Origin: Exiguobacterium sp. SL-9
GTDB taxonomy: Bacteria; Bacillota; Bacilli; Exiguobacteriales; Exiguobacteriaceae
DNA: 64,000 nucleotides
Direction: 5' to 3'
Assembly (NCBI RefSeq): GCF_004336985.1
Contig: NZ_SJUO01000001.1
Location: forward strand, 796,076-860,075
The stretch's first letter is position 1. Each line of letters starts with the position of its first letter. The notes beneath the pieces are model-generated. The model saw nothing but the letters and a program-made list of their open reading frames with translations, was not told the DNA's origin and ran no database searches. Shown piece after piece: positions 1 to 8,540 of this stretch. The position numbers and the translations under genes were made by a program.

Positions 1-3000
1 ACAATTTCCTGCAATTCGAGCGAATAAATGAGCATCTGGCCAACCGTGATTCCCCAGATCGCCTCGATTGCCTCGCGGTAGAGCGATAATTGGACGTGAT
101 AGCGGTCGCGCAGCATTTGTTTCGCCGCTTCACGGGAATCGCTCGAAAAGAGCACAGAGTCCGATTTATAGTCGAGGAGCACGTATGTCTCGCCATCATA
201 AAACAGACAATCGATAATCCCTTGAATGAGTACATGCTCATCCGTGAACGTCCCGCTCGGATTGACCCGCTCGGCTGGAACCGTGTATGTGAATGGCAAC
301 TCGCGCCAGCCCTGTCCAGCTTGGAGCGCTGACGTTAAGGCACGCCCGGTTTCCGAAGCGAAGAACGCCTCGATTTCAGGAGTCGCGAGCCTTGCCGTCT
401 CGGCCTCGACCGGACTGAGCATACCATCGATTTCCCAGCGATCGATTTGGACATCGAGCGGCTCGGACGGGTCAATCAATTGGAAGACGAGATGTAATGT
501 CGTCCCCCGCTCGGCCCCTGTCTGCTTCGACTGCTTCCATTTCGGTTCGCGGTATGGCGTGTCACTCGCCCGGTACGTCTCTTCAAACGCAGCCTGCTCG
601 AGCTGGAGCGCGCGTTTCAGTTCGGTGACCGTTTGTTTCGCTGCCGTCTCGGTCGCAGATTGAGCCGCATATGCATACGTGAACGCCCGGTGGACGAAAT
701 CCGCGACGTTCGCTTCGTCTTTGACCGGGAAGTCAATCGCCTCGAACTGTTTGACATGATGGAGCTGTGCCATCATCTCTTGCAGTGTAGCGACTTCCGC
801 CAAGTCTTCCTCCCCGATGATGCGGTACGTCCATGACGTCGCTTCCGGCTGTGGCGCGATGACCGGTAGCCCTTGCTGTTCCAAGAACGGGGCGGCCCCT
901 TCGAGTTTCAGGAGTGCCGGGGCGACCCAATCGAGATACGTCTTCGCCTCGCGACGCGCATCGGCCGATAACGTCACCCCGGTCTGCTCGACATGCAACC
1001 ATTGTCCGATTTGTTTCCCGGGCTCTTTGATTGTCCCGACCAAAATCAATTTTTCTTTCGCACGGGTGAGTGCGACATACAAGACGCGCATCTCCTCTGC
1101 CTTCATGGTGGCATCGAGATCGCGACGAATCATCTCTTTGACGAACGTCTCCGTCTTCGTCCGGGTGACGACGTCAATCGCGTCGAGCGAGATGCCATAA
1201 CGTTTATGGAAGATGACACGCTGCATTTGGTCGCGCTTGTTGAACTGCTTCCCGAGTTGGGCGACGATCGTGACCGGGAACTCGAGTCCTTTGGATTTAT
1301 GGACTGTCATAATCCGGACGACGTTCTCTTCTTCACCGAGTGAACGCGCTTCCGATAAATCTTCCCCATTATCCTGAAGCCGGTCCATCACACGGAGGAA
1401 ACGATACAAGCCGCGGTAACCACTCCGCTCATACGACAGCGCCCGGTCATAGAGCGCCTTCAAATTTTCTTGGCGCCCTTTCCCACCAGGTAAGCCGCCG
1501 GCGAAATCGTAAAAGCCGGTATCGTTGAACACTTGTTGAATCAATTCCGACAAACTATGGTTCCGGGCGAACGTGCGCCACGCCGACAATGCGTCGAGTA
1601 CATCGCCGCACTTCAGACCGAGATCATCTTCATCGTCCGCTTTTGCCTTGAGCGCCTCGAAGAACGAGTCCTCCGATTCAAGACGAATATTGGCCAATTC
1701 TCGGTCGCTGAACCCGAACATCGGCGAACGGAGCGCCCCGGCGAGCGGGATGTCTTGAAGCGGGTTGTCAATCAGTTTCAACACCGCGAGCATCATGCGA
1801 ATCTCGGTCGCTTGGAAATAGCCACCGTCTGAATCGGTATAGGCCGGGATGTTGTACTGTGTCAAAATATCCATCAGCTGTTCGACGCGTTCTTTTTTTG
1901 AGCGGACCAAAATGACGATATCGCGATATTCGCACGACCGCAGCAGTCCCGTCGCCTCATCGGTCACTTTGAACGGTTCATCACCCGAGACAAGCTCTAA
2001 AATCCGGGTCGCGATGGCCCGGCCTTCTAGCTCTTGTTTCGACAAGTCACGGCTCTCCCCGTTGACGAGGATAAGTTCCGGGCTCGCCTCAAGTTCCTCA
2101 TACGTTCGTCCCGGCACGAGGCGTGCCGCCTCATCGTATTCGATTTCACTCACTTCTTCGTCCATCAATCGAACGAACAAGTCGTTAATGCCATGGAGCA
2201 CCTCGGCCCGACTTCTGAAGTTTTGGGATAAATCAATTCGTTGTCCCGCCCCATCCTGTTTAAAGCGCGTCGCCTTCTCGATGAACAAGCGAGGCTCGGC
2301 ATGACGGAACCGATAAATCGACTGCTTGATATCACCGACCATGAACAAGTTCCCGACGTTCTCGACTTCATGACTGACAAGCCCGATGATTGTCTCTTGA
2401 ATCTCGTTTGTATCCTGATACTCATCGATCAATACTTCGGCGAAGCGCTGTTTGTAAAGCGAAGCGACCGAAGATGGCGCTTCCCCGTCTCGTAAAATGG
2501 CGAGCGCATAATGCTCGAGGTCGCTGAAATCGACGAAGGCACGGTCCCGCTTCGCCTGTTCATAGGCGGCACCGAACGTCCGAACGGTCTTGACGAGCGT
2601 CTCGACGAGCGGACGTTGTGTCATCAACACGTCTAAATAATCGGCCCCGCTCGTGCTCGCTTGGGCGATGGCTTCACTTAACTTCTTCTTCGCCTGATCG
2701 TACGCCGGCTTCAATACCGTGTGATAAACGTGATGCTCTTCTTTCTTTTGAACGGATTTCATCGTCCCGAACTTGACGGCGCGGGACGCCGTCTCGAGTT
2801 CGCTCCACTTGAACGAGTCTGGATCAAGATTCGCAAATGGTAGAATCGCCTGTTGTACGTTCTCGGATTGTGCCTCATAGCCGGCGAGCCGAAGCTCGAC
2901 GGCCACGCGACGGAGCTGACGCAACGCTTTCTCGATGTCTACCCAGAGCAGACGACCGAACTCGATTAACAATTGCTCCTCATCAGGGTCCCCATCGAAC

Positions 3001-3593
3001 TGGTACAACGACACGAGCTCATCCAAATACGCTTCCGGGTCCGGTAGTGTCCGGGCATAGTGATAGAGGCCTAGAATCAACTCTTCGATCTCGCTGTCGC
3101 CTCGGTCCGACGTATAGGCATCGATCAAGGCGAAAAAGGATTGGTCTTGTTGTCCATATGCCTCCTCGAGCACATCTTCGAGCACGTCGTCCTGCAAGAG
3201 GACCAAGTCGCGCTCTTCGGCGATTTTGAACGCCGGATCGAGATCGAGCAAATAGTAGTTCTCTCGAATCACTTCGAGACAGAACGAGTGAATCGTCGTA
3301 ATGAGTGCTCGGTTGAGCATTTGGCGTTGTTTTCGAATATAAGCGTTCTCCGGGTCATCACGAAGCGCTTGATCGAGCGCTTTGGCGATTCGGCGCTTCA
3401 TCTCGGCCGCCGCCGCGTTCGTGAATGTGACCACGAGCATGCAGTCCGCCGTCAACTCGTCCGTTTCATCTAACAGACGGCTCGCAAGCCGTTCGACGAG
3501 GACGGCCGTCTTTCCAGAACCGGCCGCCGCCGAGACGAGGACGTGTGATCCTCTGGCATCGATGGCGGCTTGTTGATCATTCGTCCACTTCAT
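1..3593 (-). CDS. addA: ATP-dependent helicase/nuclease subunit A (AddA), 3' end cut off by window edge
   Basis: AddA is the helicase-nuclease subunit of the AddAB complex, the Firmicute RecBCD counterpart that resects double-strand breaks for recombination. The reading frame starts at an ATG at 3591-3593 and stays open to base 1, giving about 1197 residues; the family is about 1200-1240, so only a short C-terminal tail should be missing. The N-terminus shows the UvrD-type Walker A (AAAGSGKT) around residue 25. Near the left edge are the RecB-type nuclease motifs LLDYKSD and YHVQLSLYREAIE. The start overlaps the end of addB by 17 bases, so the two are translationally coupled. Identification is firm; the stop is not visible. 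Confidence 0.95.
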   Translation of the reverse strand, partial: MKWTNDQQAAIDARGSHVLVSAAAGSGKTAVLVERLASRLLDETDELTADCMLVVTFTNAAAAEMKRRIAKALDQALRDDPENAYIRKQRQMLNRALITTIHSFCLEVIRENYYLLDLDPAFKIAEERDLVLLQDDVLEDVLEEAYGQQDQSFFALIDAYTSDRGDSEIEELILGLYHYARTLPDPEAYLDELVSLYQFDGDPDEEQLLIEFGRLLWVDIEKALRQLRRVAVELRLAGYEAQSENVQQAILPFANLDPDSFKWSELETASRAVKFGTMKSVQKKEEHHVYHTVLKPAYDQAKKKLSEAIAQASTSGADYLDVLMTQRPLVETLVKTVRTFGAAYEQAKRDRAFVDFSDLEHYALAILRDGEAPSSVASLYKQRFAEVLIDEYQDTNEIQETIIGLVSHEVENVGNLFMVGDIKQSIYRFRHAEPRLFIEKATRFKQDGAGQRIDLSQNFRSRAEVLHGINDLFVRLMDEEVSEIEYDEAARLVPGRTYEELEASPELILVNGESRDLSKQELEGRAIATRILELVSGDEPFKVTDEATGLLRSCEYRDIVILVRSKKERVEQLMDILTQYNIPAYTDSDGGYFQATEIRMMLAVLKLIDNPLQDIPLAGALRSPMFGFSDRELANIRLESEDSFFEALKAKADDEDDLGLKCGDVLDALSAWRTFARNHSLSELIQQVFNDTGFYDFAGGLPGGKGRQENLKALYDRALSYERSGYRGLYRFLRVMDRLQDNGEDLSEARSLGEEENVVRIMTVHKSKGLEFPVTIVAQLGKQFNKRDQMQRVIFHKRYGISLDAIDVVTRTKTETFVKEMIRRDLDATMKAEEMRVLYVALTRAKEKLILVGTIKEPGKQIGQWLHVEQTGVTLSADARREAKTYLDWVAPALLKLEGAAPFLEQQGLPVIAPQPEATSWTYRIIGEEDLAEVATLQEMMAQLHHVKQFEAIDFPVKDEANVADFVHRAFTYAYAAQSATETAAKQTVTELKRALQLEQAAFEETYRASDTPYREPKWKQSKQTGAERGTTLHLVFQLIDPSEPLDVQIDRWEIDGMLSPVEAETARLATPEIEAFFASETGRALTSALQAGQGWRELPFTYTVPAERVNPSGTFTDEHVLIQGIIDCLFYDGETYVLLDYKSDSVLFSSDSREAAKQMLRDRYHVQLSLYREAIEAIWGITVGQMLIYSLELQEI

Positions 3594-6500
3594 CAGCGTC
3601 ACCTCCTAATCTTGACAAGACGTCATCTTTTTCTAACTTCTTCAATTGCCGCGCCTCATTGGACAGCGCCTCATCAAAGTGACAGACACTTTGGAACGGG
3701 CATGTCTGGCAGGGCCGGCGTTCTTTATACTCATACGGTTCGACGCCAATCTCGCCATCATACATCGCCTCGACACTCGCCTCCGCCAAATCGCGGGCAT
3801 GGTCCATCAACTGCTCGAGTTGCGGCGGGGAGACGACTTTTTTTGTCGTGTTCGCGTCGAGCGTCCCATCTTTCTTATATTTGACTGGGATGACGATCGA
3901 TTTTTTCTGATCTTGTTTCGCGGTCCGGTCCATCGCCTCTAGAATCGCCGGGTCATCGACGAGCAGCCCTTGCATCTGATACGATTCGAGCACTTTCCGT
4001 TCGGTATCCGTTTCTGTCTCGCCCGGTGCGACGAGCGGTCTATGGACGTGGAAATAGAGCGCCGCTGCTGGTGCGACGTTCTCCTGTGTCCACGCGTTCG
4101 CCTGCTCAATCAATACTTTCAAGTAAATGAGCATCTGCATGGCGAGTCCGTAATAGATCTCGGCGAAGTCAATCTCACGTTTGCTCGACTTATAGTCGAC
4201 GATCCGGACGTACAATTGGTCATGGACCGAAGCCGTGTCGACCCGATCGATTCGTCCGACAAGTTCACACGTCGCACCGTTACTGAGCGTGAACGACACG
4301 GGTGGGAAGTTGCCGCTGCCGAAGGCGAGTTCGAACGCGACAGGATCGAACCCGTCCCGTTTCGATTGCTCAATCAACACTTCCGCCGTCTTGCTGACGA
4401 CGTCGGTCAGTTTTTTCTTCAAATATCCGTATCGGTTCGAGCTCATCAAAATCGCATTTTGAATCTCCGGTGTGACGAGTTCGACGGCCGCCTCAGCGAG
4501 TGACGAACATTCGTCTCGGCTCACATCCCGCCACTCTTTCCCGTCCATCTTCACGGTCTGTGACATGTGCTCGATCGTCCGATGATACAAGTTGCCGATG
4601 TCCGGCGCCTCTAACCGATACAGGCGACGTTCTTTCAAACGGAGCCCATAACTCGCAAAATGGCGGAACGGACAGGCCTGGAACGTCTCAAGCCGCGAGA
4701 CACTCGCCCGAATCGAGTTTGTGTACAGCGACTTGGCGACATCTTCCGGCAATGGCTGTGGCACGTTTTGATAGAAGAGCGCGCTCGTCAGTAAGCGAAT
4801 CCGTTCGCGTCCTTCCGGATGTTTCAACAGCTCGTTATATACCGTGAACCACGTGTCTTGAATCGGATAATGCCGGCTGAGCCGTTGCAGTTCGAGCGCC
4901 GTCACGGCTGCCGTCTGGTTCACGTTCGTAATGAACGACAACTGGTCGCTCGGGCGATGTTCTCCGGCTTCCGCGAAGTGGGTCGTCACGACTTTCCCGC
5001 CACTGAGGCGAGCTTTCAGGTCAGCGATGAAACTCGCCGGTTGAATCGCCTTGCCGGTCCGGTCGACGAGGGCATAGCTGACGAACAGGCGATGGCTCGG
5101 TGCGGTGAGCGCCTTGTACAAATAATACGTCTCGTCGTCGAACAAGTGCTCGGTCGCTTTCCCGGCCCGGACGCCGTTGTCATGCATGAAGTCAAGATCC
5201 TGGTCGGTCAACAGCTTCGACTGGGTCGAGACAAGCGGGATTTGATCTTCGTTCGCCCCGAGTAAGAAGACGACCTTTTTATCAATCAAGCGACCCCGGA
5301 CGTAATCAGTGACCGTCAATTGGTCCAGAGACGGTGGGACGAGCGCGTAGCGCAAACTGTCGAGTCCGGTGTCCATCATCTGCAGGAACAGTTCAGTCGA
5401 AAGCGTCTCATCTGGTGCGGCCGCCTCGAGCTGCTCAAGCAAGTGCAACACGGCGTCCCACACTTGCGTATGTTCGCGCGCCTCGAGCAATCGTGATTCC
5501 TCGAGCGCCTCGTCGCGCCAATGGGCGAGACAAGACGCCACGTCAACTCGTTCTAAAAAAGCATAGATGGCGTGCGTATACGATTGCATCGTCTTCGCCG
5601 CCTTCAAATCGGCCAACAGCGGGTCAAATGTGTCGACGACGGTTTGGCGATAGCGATTGAGTGCCGTCTCCGCGTCGAGCTCTTCCCCGGTCAGCCTTGC
5701 CTCTTCCTCGGCCCGGCGTCGTAAATACCAATCCTCGTGCCAGTGGTAATGTTTAATCCCGCGCTCGATGACAAACGCCTCGAGCCGGTCGACCGACGTA
5801 CGCCGATGTTCCGCATCGAGCAGAATCAATTCGGTCTTGAGCGCCCGGAAGACGGGTTCTTCCCGGTATCCGCGAAGGGCGACCTCAATCGTCGCCTTCA
5901 ATAATTCGACGACCGGATGATCGAGCATCGGTTGCCGCTCATCGAGAAAGAACGGCAATTCCATTTTCTGAAGCGCTTGCGTCGCCAAGTCGCCGTACTC
6001 TTCGAGCGATCGTGACACGAAAGCGATATCGCGATAGCGGAACCCTTCCTCACGAACGAGCCGCACGACCTCACGGACGGCCGCCTCGACTTCTACCGAC
6101 CGGTCGACGGCCGCATGCAATACTACGTTGGAATCAGGACGCGTGTACGGGGCTGCCGTCACTTGCCCGAACGTTGCCTCGAGATAGGCCAGGCTCGAAT
6201 GCTGGAAGCGAGGCGAACCTGTATGTTTTTCGTCATTCGAGGCAAGGCCGCGCTCAGACAATAGCTCTTTGAAGCGCATGAGCGTCCGTTGCGTCGGCCC
6301 GAACGACGGATGCGGCCGATAGAGCGAATCCGGATCGATCGTCAAGAGCACGTCGAGCGGTGCTTTTTCCGCTAAAGCGACGAGCACAGCCAATTCTTGC
6401 TCAGAAAATTCGTTAAATCCGTCCACATAAAACTGCGTCCCGCTCAAGTCGATATCCGGTAATAATTGCATCAACACGTTGAAATAGTCTTCCGCATGGA

Positions 6501-7017
6501 GCGATTTCCCTTCCGTCATCGTCAAAAAACCTTCGTAAAGAATCGACAAATCTTGGAGTTTCAATGAACGGTGTTGGTCTTGTTCGCTCAAACGGAGCAA
6601 TTGCTCCGGATCGACCAGGCCACGTTTGAGGAGCGTGATCAATTGGTTCAGCTCCTCGTAAAAGCCGAACTGGTTCATCGTTCGGCGGAACAACGTCAGT
6701 CGTTCCTCGTTCATCTCGACGACGCGACGCAACAACAAATGCGTGCCCGTCTGGTCTAAAAACTGTTCGGTCGCGACGCCCCGGTCGCGCATCATCAAAA
6801 AGGCGAGTCGACGCATCGACAATACTTGAATCCGTGTCGATCCGTTCAAACCGTCCGTCATCGCCATCTTCCGTTCCATCTCAAACGACATTTGGTCTGG
6901 GACGAGCATATAGATGGTCGGTCCGCTCGGGTCACGCTTCAGCTCTTCGATGACACGTTTCGTCATCCATTCGCTTTTTCCGCTCCCAGAACGACCGACA
7001 TGAAAAGTGACCGTCAT
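3577..7017 (-). CDS. addB: ATP-dependent helicase/deoxyribonuclease subunit B (AddB)
   Basis: Second subunit of the AddAB double-strand-break resection enzyme, 1146 residues, close to the usual length. A Walker A motif (GRSGSGKS, residues 8-15) lies at the extreme N-terminus. The C-terminal nuclease domain carries the VDYKSSKR active-site motif. The iron-sulfur cysteines are visible as one Cys in FQACPFRHF near residue 800 and three in CQTCPFQSVC near the C-terminus, the arrangement known for AddB. AAGGGGTG lies upstream of the ATG. The gene is first in an addB-addA operon and overlaps addA. No promoter was picked out in the 160 bases upstream. Confidence 0.96.
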   Translation of the reverse strand: MTVTFHVGRSGSGKSEWMTKRVIEELKRDPSGPTIYMLVPDQMSFEMERKMAMTDGLNGSTRIQVLSMRRLAFLMMRDRGVATEQFLDQTGTHLLLRRVVEMNEERLTLFRRTMNQFGFYEELNQLITLLKRGLVDPEQLLRLSEQDQHRSLKLQDLSILYEGFLTMTEGKSLHAEDYFNVLMQLLPDIDLSGTQFYVDGFNEFSEQELAVLVALAEKAPLDVLLTIDPDSLYRPHPSFGPTQRTLMRFKELLSERGLASNDEKHTGSPRFQHSSLAYLEATFGQVTAAPYTRPDSNVVLHAAVDRSVEVEAAVREVVRLVREEGFRYRDIAFVSRSLEEYGDLATQALQKMELPFFLDERQPMLDHPVVELLKATIEVALRGYREEPVFRALKTELILLDAEHRRTSVDRLEAFVIERGIKHYHWHEDWYLRRRAEEEARLTGEELDAETALNRYRQTVVDTFDPLLADLKAAKTMQSYTHAIYAFLERVDVASCLAHWRDEALEESRLLEAREHTQVWDAVLHLLEQLEAAAPDETLSTELFLQMMDTGLDSLRYALVPPSLDQLTVTDYVRGRLIDKKVVFLLGANEDQIPLVSTQSKLLTDQDLDFMHDNGVRAGKATEHLFDDETYYLYKALTAPSHRLFVSYALVDRTGKAIQPASFIADLKARLSGGKVVTTHFAEAGEHRPSDQLSFITNVNQTAAVTALELQRLSRHYPIQDTWFTVYNELLKHPEGRERIRLLTSALFYQNVPQPLPEDVAKSLYTNSIRASVSRLETFQACPFRHFASYGLRLKERRLYRLEAPDIGNLYHRTIEHMSQTVKMDGKEWRDVSRDECSSLAEAAVELVTPEIQNAILMSSNRYGYLKKKLTDVVSKTAEVLIEQSKRDGFDPVAFELAFGSGNFPPVSFTLSNGATCELVGRIDRVDTASVHDQLYVRIVDYKSSKREIDFAEIYYGLAMQMLIYLKVLIEQANAWTQENVAPAAALYFHVHRPLVAPGETETDTERKVLESYQMQGLLVDDPAILEAMDRTAKQDQKKSIVIPVKYKKDGTLDANTTKKVVSPPQLEQLMDHARDLAEASVEAMYDGEIGVEPYEYKERRPCQTCPFQSVCHFDEALSNEARQLKKLEKDDVLSRLGGDADEVDE

Positions 7018-7176
7018 TTAGGCGAACACCCCTTCCCTTTTTTCTTTATTATGACCCATTCGCCCTCGTTTGTAGAGGGAAATCCATTGAGACCCCAGCA
7101 AGAAAATTGACCAGCCCGCATCCTTCCCAATTTCAGCGAAAATCGATTAGACTGGACGTATGAGGGGGAATAAAAC

Positions 7177-7557
7177 ATGAGTGCATATGAACAATTCGGT
7201 GGCGAGCGTGGGGTCCAGCAGCTCGTTGACGCCTTTTACGACCTCGTCTACGCCGACCCAGTGTTGTTACCGTTGTTTCCGGACGACAAAGACCGGGTCA
7301 AAGCGCATCAATTTGAGTTTTTAACACAGTTGCTCGGAGGACCGAAACTATATACGGACCGTCGTGGTGGCGGCAACCTGGCGATGATTCATCGTGACCA
7401 CCCGATTTCGGAGACGCATGCCGGACATTGGCTCGGTTGTATGGAGCAAGCGCTCAAAACGGTCGATGCGCCCGAGTCCATCAAACAACAGCTGTTCCAT
7501 CGCTTGATCATGTCGTCATCGAACGTCGTCCGCGTCTGCTCCCACCATTTTGAGTAG
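7177..7557 (+). CDS. Truncated haemoglobin, group II (YjbI/GlbO-like)
   Basis: A 126-residue single-domain globin of the 2-over-2 fold. Members bind haem and are linked to oxygen, NO or peroxide chemistry; the physiological role here is inferred only from family. His72 in AMIHRDHPIS lines up with the proximal F8 histidine of Bacillus YjbI, and Tyr21 in the B helix is a plausible B10 ligand-stabilising residue. The segment LTQLLGGPKLYT matches the conserved family core. GAGGGGG precedes the ATG. The gene is divergent from addB and is followed by an acidic-protein gene on the same strand 55 bases on. In Bacillus the homologue sits near yjbH, which is not present here. Confidence 0.88.
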   Translation: MSAYEQFGGERGVQQLVDAFYDLVYADPVLLPLFPDDKDRVKAHQFEFLTQLLGGPKLYTDRRGGGNLAMIHRDHPISETHAGHWLGCMEQALKTVDAPESIKQQLFHRLIMSSSNVVRVCSHHFE

Positions 7558-7612
7558 TCAGCCTTTCGAAAAGCGGGTATGATAAGAAAGTAAGTAAAGG
7601 AGGTCGTTTTTC

Positions 7613-7969
7613 ATGACAGAAGAAGAGAAAAAAGAGGCCGTTTCCTCTGAAGAAGAAACGGAAGAAGTAGAACCGACGGCAGTCCTCGCCGACGCCCTCG
7701 AAGAGGATGAAGAGGAAGAAGACCAACCCGAAGAAAAGAACATGGACCACATTAAAGGTGTGTTCAACTATATGCACGAGAACGGACGAGAGTACCGCGT
7801 CGTCTTTTATCAGGACCGCAAAAACCTCGTCTTCCGTGAACTCGGCAACGGGAAAGTCGAATTCGTCGGCCGTTTCACTGACGAGGCATACGATGAAGAG
7901 AATGAAGCAGAGATGCGCGAACTCGGCGAGCAACAGCTCGAACGAATTCTTGCGGATCGCCTTAAATAA
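7613..7969 (+). CDS. Acidic hypothetical protein
   Basis: A 118-residue cytoplasmic protein of unknown function, preceded by AAGGAGG. The first 45 residues are dominated by Glu and Asp and look disordered. The rest (about residues 45-118) looks like a small alpha/beta domain containing VVFYQDRKNLVFREL and a charged helix. It somewhat resembles Firmicute DUF1292-type small acidic proteins, but the match is not good enough to name. It may be co-transcribed with the globin gene upstream and ends in a bidirectional terminator shared with the convergent gene at 7994. Confidence 0.7.
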   Translation: MTEEEKKEAVSSEEETEEVEPTAVLADALEEDEEEEDQPEEKNMDHIKGVFNYMHENGREYRVVFYQDRKNLVFRELGNGKVEFVGRFTDEAYDEENEAEMRELGEQQLERILADRLK

Positions 7970-7970
7970 A

Positions 7971-7993
7971 AAAATCGCCCGCGGGCGATTTTT
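7971..7993. terminator. Bidirectional rho-independent terminator
   Basis: The palindrome ATCGCCCGCGGGCGAT is flanked by a run of A on the left and T on the right. It can end both the plus-strand acidic-protein gene and the minus-strand gene at 7994, whose stop codon it abuts. Confidence 0.9.
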
Positions 7994-8410
7994 TTATTTG
8001 TGCTTGTTCTTGTTTTGTTTTTTCTTACGAAGCGCATAAATCGCACCGGCGAGTCCTCCGGCGACAGCAATCCCGGCCATGACCGGCACAAGTACTTTCT
8101 TCGTTGGAATCATCTCTTTTACCCGTTCATATGGTGTCGGCACCGACAGCTCAAGTTGGACGGCCGATTCGCCGTGACCGTGCGAACGTGCTTGGCGAGC
8201 CGCGTCGGTGATAACGACACGTCCCGTCGTATAACGGCGGTTGCCATGCTCATCCGTATACGGACGACGTACGCGTTTGACACCACGAACTGTCTTCCCA
8301 CGGGCTGCATCCGGACGGACGACGCGTTCGCTCGTCCACGCTCGGCCTCCTGTCGCACTGTAAGCCGGGCGAATCGTCCGGCGATTTAACCATGTGTATG
8401 AATCATTCAT
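7994..8410 (-). CDS. Hypothetical membrane-anchored basic protein
   Basis: A 138-residue protein of no family I recognise. The start at 8410 is chosen because GGAGGG lies 8 bases before it; an ATG 18 codons upstream has no ribosome site. The first 90 residues are very rich in Arg, Thr and Tyr with repeated RxVxR or RRT-like patches and no hydrophobic stretch. Residues of about 107-128 (VPVMAGIAVAGGLAGAIYAL) form one likely transmembrane helix, followed by a short Lys-rich tail. This suggests a C-tail anchored protein whose basic domain could touch nucleic acid or the acidic wall. That role is speculation. Confidence 0.7.
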   Translation of the reverse strand: MNDSYTWLNRRTIRPAYSATGGRAWTSERVVRPDAARGKTVRGVKRVRRPYTDEHGNRRYTTGRVVITDAARQARSHGHGESAVQLELSVPTPYERVKEMIPTKKVLVPVMAGIAVAGGLAGAIYALRKKKQNKNKHK

Positions 8411-8510
8411 CGTTGATTCCCTCCAATATTGTGAAGTCCTTCTCTTATTATACCCATAGAGCATCTCACAAAAACATACCTTCCCTTGGCAACCGAACAG
8501 ATGACATGAA

Positions 8511-8538
8511 AAACGACCGGCACGATGGCCGGTCGTTT
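8511..8538 (-). terminator. Terminator of the RND exporter gene
   Basis: On the minus strand the stem AAACGACCGG pairs with CCGGTCGTTT and is followed by TTC. It lies just beyond the stop codon of the exporter gene at 8541. Confidence 0.85.
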
Positions 8539-8540
8539 CC

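Noticed and set aside
2837..3229. Plus-strand open frames across addA and addB (for example 2837-3229, 3970-4503, 4819-5265)
   Set aside because: They lie wholly antisense to AddA or AddB coding sequence, have no ribosome sites and show the low-complexity Arg/Ser/Pro composition of frame shadows in GC-rich genes.
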